Positions 1 to 10,854 of a stretch of DNA of 64,000 nt are shown here, piece after piece; within the stretch, counting starts at the first letter, position 1; every line of letters begins with the position of its first letter. Origin of the DNA: Trochalopteron elliotii (taxonomy: Eukaryota > Chordata > Aves > Passeriformes > Leiothrichidae); the NCBI GenBank assembly GCA_024734555.1, contig JANPWX010000449.1, positions 4,068,439 through 4,132,438 on the forward strand, in the 5' to 3' direction. The notes beneath the pieces were generated by a model. It was not told the origin of the DNA. It saw only the letters and a list, made by a program, of their open reading frames with translations, and searched no databases. The position numbers and the translations under genes were made by a program.

Positions 1-2589
1 AAGAAAAACAACTCCTTAGCAAAGTAACCATTCTTTTCAGACTCCGACGTGCCCTGTTCAAATACTACTGAAGTCAGTGCAAAAACTCCCTTAGGAATTT
101 GACAGATTAAAAAAAAAAAAAAAAGGAAAAAAATCAAATCCAAGCCCAAAACCTTGACCAAAGCACATTTAAAATTTAACCACTATACACCTCATATTCT
201 CTGGACCAAAGTGTTTTAGTATGAGAATCAGATGAAGGTGTACAAGGTCCCTTCAGTTGGTTCACATACGAGTGAGAGAATTCTACCAACCATCAAGATT
301 TGACCAGAAATATCACTTCTGTTTAACATTATCTGAAAGAGCTATAGCTTCTAATATTTAAACATCAAAGGATCTGAATCTATCCAAGCAAAACTATTAA
401 TCTATAAAGGCAGAATAGAGCCAATATTTTCAACACAATGAGAGACTGAAGACTTCTCCGTATTATCTTACTATTGTTCAATAATCTGTGTCCATTCAGG
501 GGTAACAGCACATTCTTAAAATATTGAAGAAAAAGAAATTGCATTCCAGACATGGCAACACTACAGATGCAATCAGCTCTTGACTTTGATTCTTTTGAAG
601 GGAAATGGTTGAAAATGGGTCTGTATTTACGGTAAAAGCAGTGCAAAAGTAGCTAGAAAAAAAAAGGAAGAAAAACTTTTAATATTTCCCTTTTAAAGGA
701 ATATCTGCTCTTGAATAGAAAGATTATTATGGAAGAAATAGAAAAATTATTATTTAGAAGCCTGTATTCAACAGACACTGTCATAAACCTATAAAGGAAC
801 AAACAGTCCAGTATTACATCAATAACTTATATTTCACCATTTTTTCACTTTTGTGAATAGTTTACCATTAGAAAGTGGTTCCTAAAAACATATATCAATC
901 TCTGAATTTATTTTAAACACTTCCAAAGTTTTCTTTAAAAAAATACATTGAATACAGGCAAAGAAATTAGAGAGAAGAGAGGCAGTGAAGAGAATTCATA
1001 ATATCAAAAATTACTGATCTTGTGTAAGTGTTGTGCACTATGTAAGAAGAAGGACTTGCTCCTCTTCAGAACATAATTTTTTATGCAATAATCATTCACT
1101 TCTGCTAGAGAGAAGCCATGGGAAATGCTATTTTGGTCTTCCTAACTTTATCACCAAAATGTGAAAATCTTCTGCGTACTGAAGTCTTGCATGTATTCGC
1201 ATTTTGTGACTGGATTCGAATCATTCAGAGCATTTTTCTTGTAACAATCAGGCTCTTCTGCAACATTTCTAATGACATTTTCCATGTCTGGATATTGCAA
1301 TTACATTAGAGAACGAGACTCAGAACTGACTAGGGACCCATGATCTGAACCTGATGCACTCCTGCCCAGTTTGTTTCATCAAAATCTTTGCACAATACCA
1401 AATTTCCAGAAACAGAAGTTAACAATTAACAATTGGGATCAAAAATATTTTTGTGACAATCAACAAGCTTTATGGAGCACTAAGATAAATAATTCCCAAA
1501 GAGGAAGAATTTCTGCAAAGAAAATCTTGTCACAACCAAAGCTCAGAGCAGTATTGTTTCCCTGTGCTTTATATGCACCACTGATACAAGAAGTGGTGAA
1601 AAAGAAACTCGATAATGTATGAAGAGCATCATTGTTCATGCCTCTAAGTTGTTCCTAAAGATGCGAACACACACTGCCGTAACACCTAGACAGGTGTTGG
1701 GGACACAAAGGACCACCTCATTCAGAAAGTCCACAGCTGAAGACGGAGTAAAATACATGGACAAAGGAAGTAAATTTTGGGATCCTGTTCTTTCAAACTT
1801 CACTGAAGAGGTGATTTCAAAGCAGTTGTGAGATAACAGGCAGCAGTTAGCTATCTAATCAATAAATAAATAAACAAACCAATAACCTAACAACACCAAA
1901 CCCCAAATCATTATCTATATCCATGATGTACAGTGTCAGTAAAAAAAGGGAAAGAGAAAAACGGGAACCAGGTAAGTATTGATATGTATCCATGAATCGA
2001 CAAATACATTATTGTCAGACAAAGAGTTCACAGATGATAAAATCAAAACAGAGCATTATGAACATCCATTTTAACTTTGGCAGGATACAGGCTATAGCCC
2101 ACAGTCAAAATGCACTAGATTAGAAACAATGGTTCTGCAAACAGCAAAACAAATGAAGATTGGTTCCCTACTGTCTCTCTCTCGCTTACTCAACTTCTGA
2201 ATTGAATTATGCTAAGACATTCTGATATATTTGCCTTTCTCATTATTAATTTCACCTCACAGCTTTTGGCAGCATTCTAAAGACCACTCTAGCAAGGAGG
2301 TCCCAAAGATGCTATGGCTGCAGCACTTCACTGATCTCTTCAAGGTCATGCAGTAAAACACTGGCAGAATGGGCAGAATAACCTGACATGAACAGCAAGC
2401 ACCTGACCTTCAAGGACTCATGGTGAGCATTTTCCAAGGCCAGCCCCACTCTCAGTTTCAGACTGTCTTAATAAGAGGGATCAGAAAGATCTGTGGGAAG
2501 CAGATGATGCCAAAATTGCCCTTTCTTAACCTGAAATGTGAAGATCAGAGATTAGGAGTTAACTGACAAAATGCTGCATTGGATTTTGC
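1..2589. other. AT-rich non-coding DNA, nothing recognised
   Basis: No reading frame here looks like a real exon; the longest open frames are under 90 codons and low in complexity. There are short A-runs (near 110-125 and 657-665) and an AAATA-type simple stretch near 1858-1880. A B-box-like string near 1213 has no A box or cloverleaf around it. I see no repeat family I know. Confidence 0.6.
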
Positions 2590-2850
2590 ATGGCCAGGTT
2601 TCGGTAGCAGGGGGCTACAGGGGTGGCTTCTGTGAGAAGCTGCCAGATGCCTCCCCCATGTCTGACAGAGTCAATCCCTGGCAGCCCCAAGACAGATGTG
2701 CTACTGGAAAAGTCTGGGGCAATTAGAAATGGTGGTAACACCTCTACAAGAACGTTTTGAAGAAGAAGAAAATAAAAGTTATGGTACAGGTGTAATTGTG
2801 GCCAGAGAAAAGCAGAGTGAGAACAGGTGAGAGGAACAGCCTGGCAGACA
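2590..2850 (+). mobile_element. decayed avian ERV/LTR-like repeat fragment
   Basis: The stretch follows, with many changes, an abundant avian repeat that I recall as a retroviral LTR or leader type sequence. It has a block ending CTTCTGTGAGAAGCTGC (about 2628-2644), then a CCCATGTCTGACAGAG block (about 2656-2671), a CCAAGACAGA block, a GGTGGTAACACCTCT block and a final GAGAGGAACA block near 2830. The order and spacing of the blocks match, which argues against chance. No LTR ends, target duplication or coding frame can be defined, and the minus-strand frame across it is stop-free only by chance. The family name is left open; the orientation is the one in which I remember the consensus. Confidence 0.5.
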
Positions 2851-2859
2851 CATATATTT

Positions 2860-4275
2860 GTGGTAACCAATACCTGCACATATCTGAGAAAGAGATATGG
2901 CACTTGGATGCTTACAGGCAAGTATTAACAACTCAACACACAGGAGTCTTCCAGCGTGATTCCAGCAGCAGGATGGAATATATGTTCATGAATCTGATTT
3001 CTTCTAGATGCCTCCAGGGATAATGAGCAAACTAATTAAAACTACATAAAAAAAGTAATGGCATCCTTTCTCCACTAAATTCAGGTATGAATTTATTTCT
3101 CCAAATGCTGTGTCAATGATGGACTTTCAGAAGGATGTAACCACATCTCAGGGACTGTATGTGGTATCTAAAGTATCTTTCAAATTGGCAAAACAAAGGA
3201 TGTAAAAGGAATGCAGAGAAAGTAGTTCCAGGCTGCATTCATTTCTAACCCTGTCCTTTCCCAGGAAATATTATCTAGCAAAGCAGACAACATTTTTACT
3301 TCAGTTTCATCCAGTGTGACAGCATATTTAGGTGTTTGACAGATATGAGGATCATTACTTGTTACCATTCGTTATGGATCCCAACTACTTCTCCTTGACA
3401 ATTGCACTTTCAAATCACTTGCTGCTTTGAAAGTACACACATATCAAAAAAAGTAGAAAAACAGATCAGCAATTGTATCAATTTATTCTGCTATGGATCC
3501 TAAGCATTGGAAGGAGCATGTTTGTCAATGGTTATTCTGTTAATGGAAAAAGTCAATTTGTACAGAAGGAACAGCTGCTAACACAGTATTGTCTGATCCT
3601 TCTGTCATAGCTACTTTTAATGTATCCTTTACAGGGACCCCACGTTTAGAAAAATGGAAGGGTCAACTTAACAAAAGAAGCCAGCTACAATAGTGGGTAA
3701 AGAAAAGAGGGTTAGAACAAATAATCCAGCCCACATTTATGGTGGCAACATTGTGAAGTTTTGGGCAATCTAGACAATGTCCTATAACAGCAGTAGTAGA
3801 AGTAGACAAGCAATAAAGATGTCCACTATTAAGAATGGAGAAGGGTTTTGTTTGCAGTCTTTTCTATGAGTTTTATTTTTTTTCTCCAAACTCCCCATCT
3901 TACACAAATGAAGCAAAAAATTCCAATTTACAAGATAGATATGTACAGTTCAATTACAGGGGAGATAGTTTTCTGTGACCCTATAAAAAAATTCCAGGAA
4001 TCTTGCAGAATTTTTCCTTTGCAGTAGCACCTTGGCTTTACAATGCCAGTCATACAAAACTGCAATGGGACTCAGCAGCTGCTTCTCAACATTCTGAAGA
4101 CATTCAGATCACACTTAGTCAGGCATACAGCATGGAAAATATTTTTATTTTAAACAGTTGTTTCCGCAAGTCCATATTCAATAACCAGCATTTTTGACTT
4201 TGAGAGCCAGCTAGCTATTCAGAGTTTCACCCATGCTCAGGGAGAGACTGAGGTGAAGGGAGTTCCTGTCCTTTG
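2860..4275. other. non-coding DNA, nothing recognised
   Basis: AT-rich and CpG-poor. Open frames are under 80 codons and show no family signature. I see no tandem repeats. Confidence 0.6.
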
Positions 4276-4280
4276 CCAAA

Positions 4281-4335
4281 GGGACCTAAAGTCCCTCAAG
4301 AGCACTTGGTCTTGAGGGACTTTAGTCCCTCAAGA
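4281..4335. repeat. long hairpin with an additional direct copy of one arm
   Basis: The left arm (4281-4301) and right arm (4310-4329) are reverse complements over about 20 bp, with a single extra C (4286) in the left arm and an 8-nt spacer. The core TAAAGTCCCTCAAGA pairs perfectly with TCTTGAGGGACTTTA. The sequence GTCCCTCAAGA then occurs once more in direct orientation at 4325-4335. The flanking DNA is unrelated, so this is a local rearrangement rather than a transposon with terminal repeats. Confidence 0.85.
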
Positions 4336-4339
4336 CCCC

Positions 4340-5935
4340 TCATGTCTCTGAAGTTACATATGGACCTAAATGCCCGGAACAAGACAAGTGTCACTGCCTT
4401 CTCTTTGTTTTGTAACAAGCATGAATAATATATGCAAAATTCACTCCCTACCCACTCAAGATTATCTGTCCTAGCAGAGATAAGGTTGCATCTATTTGGC
4501 TGTCAAAAATTAAATAATGGGTTATACTGTATTTGTAGCCCATGCTTGCTGGAAGAACTATGTGTAGCTCAGCCAGCCCTGAGATGGACCATGAGATGGT
4601 GGCATTCTGTCAGTCACAATTTGTTTGCTCTGTGTCCTGAGGTCCAGAGCCAGGTCAGGATGCCAATCTGACAAAGCTGTCTTGGTGGAAGCATGTGGTC
4701 CTGCACGCCAATGTCCACATGCACTCAAAGCAAGCAAGCCTCTATAACAGAACTGAACAGCATTCTGGACTTCAGGTCAAGGAGTTCTGATATGGTACAG
4801 TCAGCAAAAAAAGGGAGGAGCAGTAGCTTAAGTTATTTAGAGCTACAATGCAAGAAATTTTTTTTCCAAGCAAAGAAATAGCTCAAAGAAGTGGATTTGG
4901 TTTCTTGATTTCAGGAACAAATACGACCTTTATGGAAGACTTGCTTTGCTCCAAAAGTAAAACACCAGTAAAAACTACTTCAAGTTTTATTAGTCATGTA
5001 AGTCCTTTTGAAGTGCTTTAAAACCAAACACATAACAACATTTATTTTTAAAGGCTATGTTCATGGTTTTCAGGGGCCAGAGTCTGAAATTCCTTGTTTG
5101 CCTGCTTTCCCTCATTGAAGAGTAAGTTGCAGTCAACAGCATGCCAAGCTGACAGAGTGCCAAGCTCCTTACTGATGCGACAGTCACAAATCTTGTACAA
5201 GTGTCACATTTCTGAGGGCTGAAAACATCAATATTCTGCAATACTAAACAAGAAGAAAATTGAGTAAATCACCAAACCTGACACTGCAATGCTCGCAATA
5301 CTTCTGTGTACCTTTTCACGTAATACAACAGCAGTTATTAAGAAACCATCACTGCCAGGCAGTGAGACATCAGAGCCTTGCTGCACACTCTAAGCCAGGG
5401 ATAGTTCATTTCAATTAATATCTGACATGCTGAGCTTTGCTGCATCCAATAAAGTAGATATCTATGACAAAAGATGTACTAATAAGGAGGAAAAGAAACA
5501 GGTAGTCCCTTATATCTCATTTACTGGGATTCTATCATCGTATTTGGCCTGTAGTGTCAGCAGCACTTTCTCACTCCAGGTCCTGTATTTCTTATGTCTG
5601 CCATGCATAAGCTGTATTTGCTGTCTCACAGCAAGCTGTATAGCTGAAATGTGGTCTAAGGTGTGGTTTCTACCTTCATCACGTGGACTTGTGCACTGTC
5701 CATATCTATCCTGAAAACTCCTGCAGAGATCATTTTCTCAGGTCTATGTCTTTGACCATAACACGTCACCCAAACACTGCCATAATTAGTTCTGTATGTA
5801 ACTTGGAAAGATGCATGTCCTCATCCGCGACTGAAGAACTCATTTATGCTCCCTTACACTCTCCTGAATATAATACCCATGGAAACTTTGCAATGACCAG
5901 GTCAGACCAGATGTTGGCTATCATGCTAACATGTT
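4340..5935. other. non-coding DNA, nothing firmly recognised
   Basis: Two short strings, ACCATGAGATGGTGG (about 4588-4602) and CTGGACTTCAGG (about 4767-4778), also occur in the middle of CR1 ORF2. Here they are about 165 bp apart instead of about 60, and the sequence between does not align, so no element is called. The longest frames (95 and 123 codons near 5427-6054) show no domain. Confidence 0.5.
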
Positions 5936-5939
5936 TTAG

Positions 5940-6645
5940 AACGGTTTGCATCGGAGGATACTTCCAAAGATCATCTCATCCAATCCCCCTGCCACTGGCA
6001 GGGACATCTGTTATTAGATCAGCTTGCTCAAGGCTCCATGCCATCTGGCCTTGAAAACTACCAGTGATGGGATATCCACAAATTCTCTCACCAATGCGTT
6101 CCAGTATCTCACCATCTTCACTGCAGAAATATCTTCCTCACATCCAATACAAACTTACCTTCTTTTCAGTTTAAAACCATTGTCTGTTGAATTGTCACTA
6201 CGTGCCCTGGTAAAAAGTTTCTTTCTTATAAGCCCACTTTATGTGTTGAAAGGCTGCAGTAATATCTCCCCTGAGCCTTATGTTCCCCAGACTGAACACT
6301 TCCAACTCTTTCAGCTTATCTTCATAGGAGCTGTGTTCTTCCACCCCTCTGATAATTTTCAGGGCCCTACTCTGGACTTGCTGTAACAGACTCATGCTTA
6401 TTTTTATGTGCTCAGGGCCTCAGAGTTGGATGCAGCACTTCAGGTGAGGTATTATCTCAACTTGCTGGCCACACTGCTTTGGATGCAGCCCAAAACTTGG
6501 CCAGCTTTCTGGGTTGTGAGTACACATTGCCAGGTAATTTTTAATTTTTTAGCTACCAGTACCTTCAAGTCCTTCTCCGCAGGACTGCTCTTTACAGTTT
6601 GTAAATTTAAGCTGCCACTGCTTGTGCTGGACTCCATCTGGTCAG
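5940..6645 (-). mobile_element. CR1 LINE, 3' part, antisense, decayed
   Basis: Read on the minus strand, this is the 3' part of a CR1: the end of ORF2 followed by the 3' UTR. The frame 6637-6452 carries SPAEKDLKVLV and QKAGQVLGCIQSSVAS. These correspond to the CR1 blocks usually seen as S.EKDLGVLV and QKAN.ILGCI..SVAS after the reverse-transcriptase core. After a frame change, 6395-6198 carries the C-terminal block with QSRALKIIRG, YEDKLKELEVFSL and RLRGDITAAFQ. The tail toward 5940 resembles the antisense 3' UTR (CTGCCACTGGCAGGGACA). The 5' part is absent, as is usual for CR1. Both frames are broken, and the copy is old judging by its divergence. Confidence 0.88.
6198..6395 (-). pseudogene. 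CR1 ORF2 C-terminal remnant
   Basis: A 65-codon open piece of the CR1 ORF2 C-terminal region. In intact CR1 this region follows the reverse transcriptase and ends near RHWNRLPREVV. Recognisable positions are QSRALKIIRGVEE, YEDKLKELEVFSL and RGDITAAFQHIK. It is cut from the upstream piece (6452-6637) by a frame change and cannot make a working protein. It matters because short pieces like this are easily mis-annotated as host genes. Confidence 0.8.
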
Positions 6646-6649
6646 AGTA

Positions 6650-9600
6650 ACCTCCTCTTCTTTTTCATTCATGCCACACTAAGGGCAAAAAAGATGCCCA
6701 ACAGTACTGGTAGCAGAAGATAAGACAGGTCTTTGGGAAATGTGACCTAAGCAGAACCAGGACTGGGATGTGAACATAACGAAGAAGGTCACATCTTTGC
6801 TGCTGAAAATCCCACTAAACCTGTCACATAGGCTCCATTTACATTCAGTGGATTCAGAATTAATTAAGATGTTTATCTGCTGGCAGAGCAAGTGAATCAT
6901 CTTGCTTTAGGATGCCCATTGTTTGGTGTGTCTATGCCCACCTTGAAGTAGGAGGCTGCAGGCAAGAGCATGGGGCTGTTGATTGCTCCAACTCCTCTCT
7001 GGGAACTCTGGGAAGTACCCACTCCCATCCACTGAGGACCTGCTCACACCTGGGCAAGGGCCAACAAACTTCTTTGCTTCAGTCCCCTTCATCATCCTGG
7101 TACCTTAACCAGGACAATCACAGCATCTGGTGTTACCAAGAGGGCTGAGGACTTTGGGGACCACTGCCACAAGTTTTAACCAGCTACTAGAATCTAACAT
7201 AGCCTCTATAACAACAACAAGTGGGGTTTCAGGAAAGATTAATTGGCTTTCAGGTCTGCCTGCCCTGCTGTCAATACACTGCACTCACTGGAGTAACAGG
7301 GAGCTTCTCACACACAGCTTGAAGTGAATGGTTTGTGTTAAGTTTTAGTGAGAGGCAGAGAGCTAAACTACCTCAGGAGTACTTTGATCATGCCTAACTG
7401 GGGACTCCAGAAATTTAAAAAAGACTCACTATTCTTTTTCTTCTGGACAAGATCACACACTTCAAGTTTTTTTCTTTCTCTTCACTAACTCAAACCAGAG
7501 AGACAGCACTCATGCCTATAACAGGCTTGACAATCTGATGCACACTACAATACTTGACAACACTGACAACTTTATCTGATTTTATAGAACTATATTGTTT
7601 CTGACTCCTTCTTGAAAACCAGGTTTGATTCTGTGTTCTCACTGAGTGGCATAAGCTCGGATACTGCAGGCATTTCCTTCTCCTTGTTTCTTAACCATAA
7701 GCCTCCCCAAACTAGTACAGCTTAGGAGGAACATAGAGGCTAAAAAGAGTAGGGCCTGATTTATTTTTTCCCCCCTTTCCACCATTTGGTGCTGCTGTGG
7801 CATCACAAACCTTGGCTCTTCATCTTTTTTTTTATTAACATAAATGTGGTGGCCAGCCCCCAAACCATGTGATCACTCTTTACATCTGAAAAAACCTCAT
7901 GTGCACACAAGAGACAAAGGGCCTAGCTCATGTAAAATCACTCCTGGGGTGTGTATCAGAGGTACCTCACCCTCAAACACCCAGCTGTAGATAAAGCCAC
8001 TAAGCACTTACACAGGTTAGAACCAAACTTAAACAGGGCAAACACACCAAAACAGGAGCCCCATCATCAGTGACCACTGCAGGCTGGGTTCAGTGGCAGG
8101 ACTGTGATTTCCAACTTCATGCTGCCAGCTTTGGGTATTCTGAGTACCATGACTCAGGAGTCAGGAGTCTGTGAGGAGCGAACCAGAGACCCCAAATGCT
8201 GTAGAAGCCATGATGCATGGGTGCACACTCCAGTTCCTGTGCTGGAGACAACACATCTGACATGAGCCAGTGCATCACCCACTGCTTGGAGACGGAGGAA
8301 CAGAGTGCGGGACTTCCTCCTGAGCAGTCCCTTCCTCCTGGTCATCATTGGTAAACACAGTGCTTCCCTTATACAAGAGAGGAATATTTTATACTATCCA
8401 GACAGCTGGGATGTCACAGAAAGCACAGGCAGCCCTGTGTTCTCCACGGACGCTCTGCAATGACCACAGGGAAATTCATCTTCAGCCTCAACCAGGAGAT
8501 GCTCCATGTGGCTTCACTCACAGGTGCTCCATGGAATATTAGTACAAACAAACAGCTTTTCTCTTGGATATGTTTATGAGTGGCACAACAAAACCTACTT
8601 TTCTTTATAGGAGAATCAGCCCCTCATACACACCACCAACCACCCCCTGACAAATTTCAAGCCTTTGTCAAAATCCAGAGAAGTTATAGCTACTCAAAGT
8701 CAACACATTTATCAAATCAGAAAACAAACGTTTTCCCCCCTGCTTTATTCCCAGAAATTCCTGACAATTTCCGGTCATCATTTTTCTAAAGAAAATAATT
8801 AAAATAATATGGCTTAGGGCAGATATTCATCTTGGAAAAACTCATCCCAAGCTGTCAAAGTGTAGCAGAGTCATCAATCTTGAGGGAAAAATAAAAAGAC
8901 AATGAAAAAGAAAAAGGAGGAAGTGAATGAAGTCCTCATAAGGGACGTCATTCTTAAGAATGCTCAGTGGGGCTGTGAGTGGACCTGAGCTGAGCCAGTC
9001 CTTCCTTCCAAAACACATGGGGTGGTGTTTGGTGGGTGGTGTAAACTGCATGGTGGGTGGTTTGCCAGCCAGCCCCGGAGTGTGCTGGGTGGTGCCTGCC
9101 CTCAGGGGCATGGTGGTCAGTACTTGAGCTCTCTCTCCAAGCACAGAATTAAAAGGATAAACCCCAGGCCATACAAGTGAATCAAGTGTAGTTTTAAAAG
9201 CAAATGGATATGAGCAATAACCTCACAGATACTTTTAAAGAGCACTGTAACTGTTTGTCCAGGAGCTTCCCTGATCCATCTCTACCATAGACCCCCCTTT
9301 TCCTTTGATGTGACACAACAGTTTATCAGTGCGCCTCCAAGGAAAGTGCACAACTGTGCCATGGCTCATCTCCAGTAATACAGACAGACCATGTAAGACT
9401 CACAATAAAACCCGTATCTCATATCCCACAGAACAGTTTTTTCCCTTTGTTCCCGCCCACCCTTCTCTACCTATAAACACATCCAACTCATGAGTGTAAT
9501 CTTGTATAAAATCTAAAAAGTAAGACCACTATGAAGTGCTGATCGCATTACAACATTCATATTTTGTAGACTAACAATGAATAAAATATGCACACATCCA

Positions 9601-10520
9601 CACAAACTTAGAAGCTGAACATGTACTCCAGAGAAGACATCTTTAACTGAAAATTGCCTTCATATCTTGCCTCCTGCCAGGATATAGCTCTAAATGCTGA
9701 AAACCTAAGTAGAAAAACCTGCATTACTAACTATTATACATCAGTCTCAACTTATTCTCCTCTTCAGGCATTGATGCTCTTGCCCTTTAAGGTTAATCAT
9801 TTAAGAAGACAATATTTTTACTTTTCATAGCACTGTATATTACAAGAAGTGTTGAAGAAAGAACTTCACTGAAAGCCCTTGATGAAACATTCCTCTGAAA
9901 AAAACCCCAAAAATCAATAAAACCTTTGAAGTATTGTTTTGAAGTACAGCTGGTCTCATTTTCTGATGTGCCAGCATAAAACTGACTTCTGAGCAAATTC
10001 TAATGAAGGAAATAAGTAGGAATTGTCTTATATGAAATGAAAGCCATAATAAAATCAGTATAAAATGTATACAATCTTTTAGATAAATGCATTTAACAAT
10101 TTCAAAAATTAATAGCAGAGACTAATTCTTTAACTCAGTGAGGCATGGGTTCAGCATCTACCTGGACTGGGGGGAAATTCTGAGCTTCCTGTTCTCAGGA
10201 TCCTGACAACTGTCTTGGAAAGAGAGTTGAAGTGGTTTGTTGGTAGTACCTGCAGCCTCCCCTGCTTTCCCACCAGGGCTGGTGTGGCTCAGGAAGATGA
10301 CATGCATCCCATGGGAGATAGCACACCCAAGCCCACAGCTGCAGCAGATCTGGAAGTCTGTCCGTGCTTAATAAATGTCAGGTTTTAATAGCATGCATGA
10401 TTATTGTTAATTGTATTCAAACCCAGCAGGGCCCATGCCCATATTGCATTCATCAATTTGTACAAAAGCTAACAAGCTTTAACCTGCACATGTGCAGAAA
10501 CAGCCTGTGTACCTCACACA
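6650..10520. other. non-coding DNA, nothing recognised
   Basis: Mixed composition. The stretches near 6900-7330 and 8050-8350 are somewhat richer in GC but have no recognised repeat or exon. A GGTGG-rich patch at about 9015-9065 has too few GGG runs for a convincing quadruplex. Open frames stay at or under 100 codons. Confidence 0.55.
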
Positions 10521-10524
10521 AACC

Positions 10525-10852
10525 CAAGGAAGCTGCAGCAAGGTGGGAGCCAGCCTCTTCCCACAGGCAACCAGCGACAGGACACAAGCAAATGGAGTCA
10601 CACTGTGCCAGCAGAGGTTCAGGTTCAGGTCAGACATCCAGAAGAATTTTTTCACTGAAAGGGTTGACAAGCATCAGAATGGACTGCCCAGGGAGGTGGT
10701 GGAGTCTTGAACACCCTGGAGGTGTTCAAGAAAGGACAGGATTTGGCACTTAGTGTGATGGTCTACTTGGGATGGTGGCGTTTGGTCACAGGTTAGACTT
10801 GATCTTCGAGGTCTTTTCCAGTCTTAATGTCTCTGTGTTTCTGTGATTTGCA
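10525..10852 (+). mobile_element. CR1 LINE 3' end
   Basis: Plus-strand CR1 3' terminus. In frame from about 10525 it reads [20 protein letters not shown], then [20 protein letters not shown] and LPREVVES. This matches the last part of CR1 ORF2, where the FFT.RV..HWNRLPREVV block is typical. The 3' UTR continues through GAGGTGTTCAAG and TTGATCTTCGAGGTCTTTTCC and ends in the CR1-type tail CTGTGTTTCTGTGATTT near 10848. It is strongly 5'-truncated and has no poly-A. Its reading frame is part of a longer chance-extended open frame (10364-10753). Confidence 0.9.
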
Positions 10853-10854
10853 CC

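Noticed and set aside
1205..1230. GGATTCGAATC, similar to a tRNA B box.
   Set aside because: No A box upstream at the right distance and no acceptor-stem pairing, so no tRNA gene is called.
4585..4780. Two short strings that also occur in mid-ORF2 of CR1.
   Set aside because: Their spacing is about 165 bp instead of about 60, and the sequence between does not align. Two 12-15 bp matches are too little for a call.
5683..6386. Overlapping plus-strand frames of 123 and 120 codons.
   Set aside because: The right part is the antisense strand of a CR1 3' end, which stays open in several phases. Not coding.
9000..9070. G-rich patch with GGTGG motifs as a possible quadruplex.
   Set aside because: Only three runs of three or more G in the patch, with long loops between. 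Not a convincing quadruplex.
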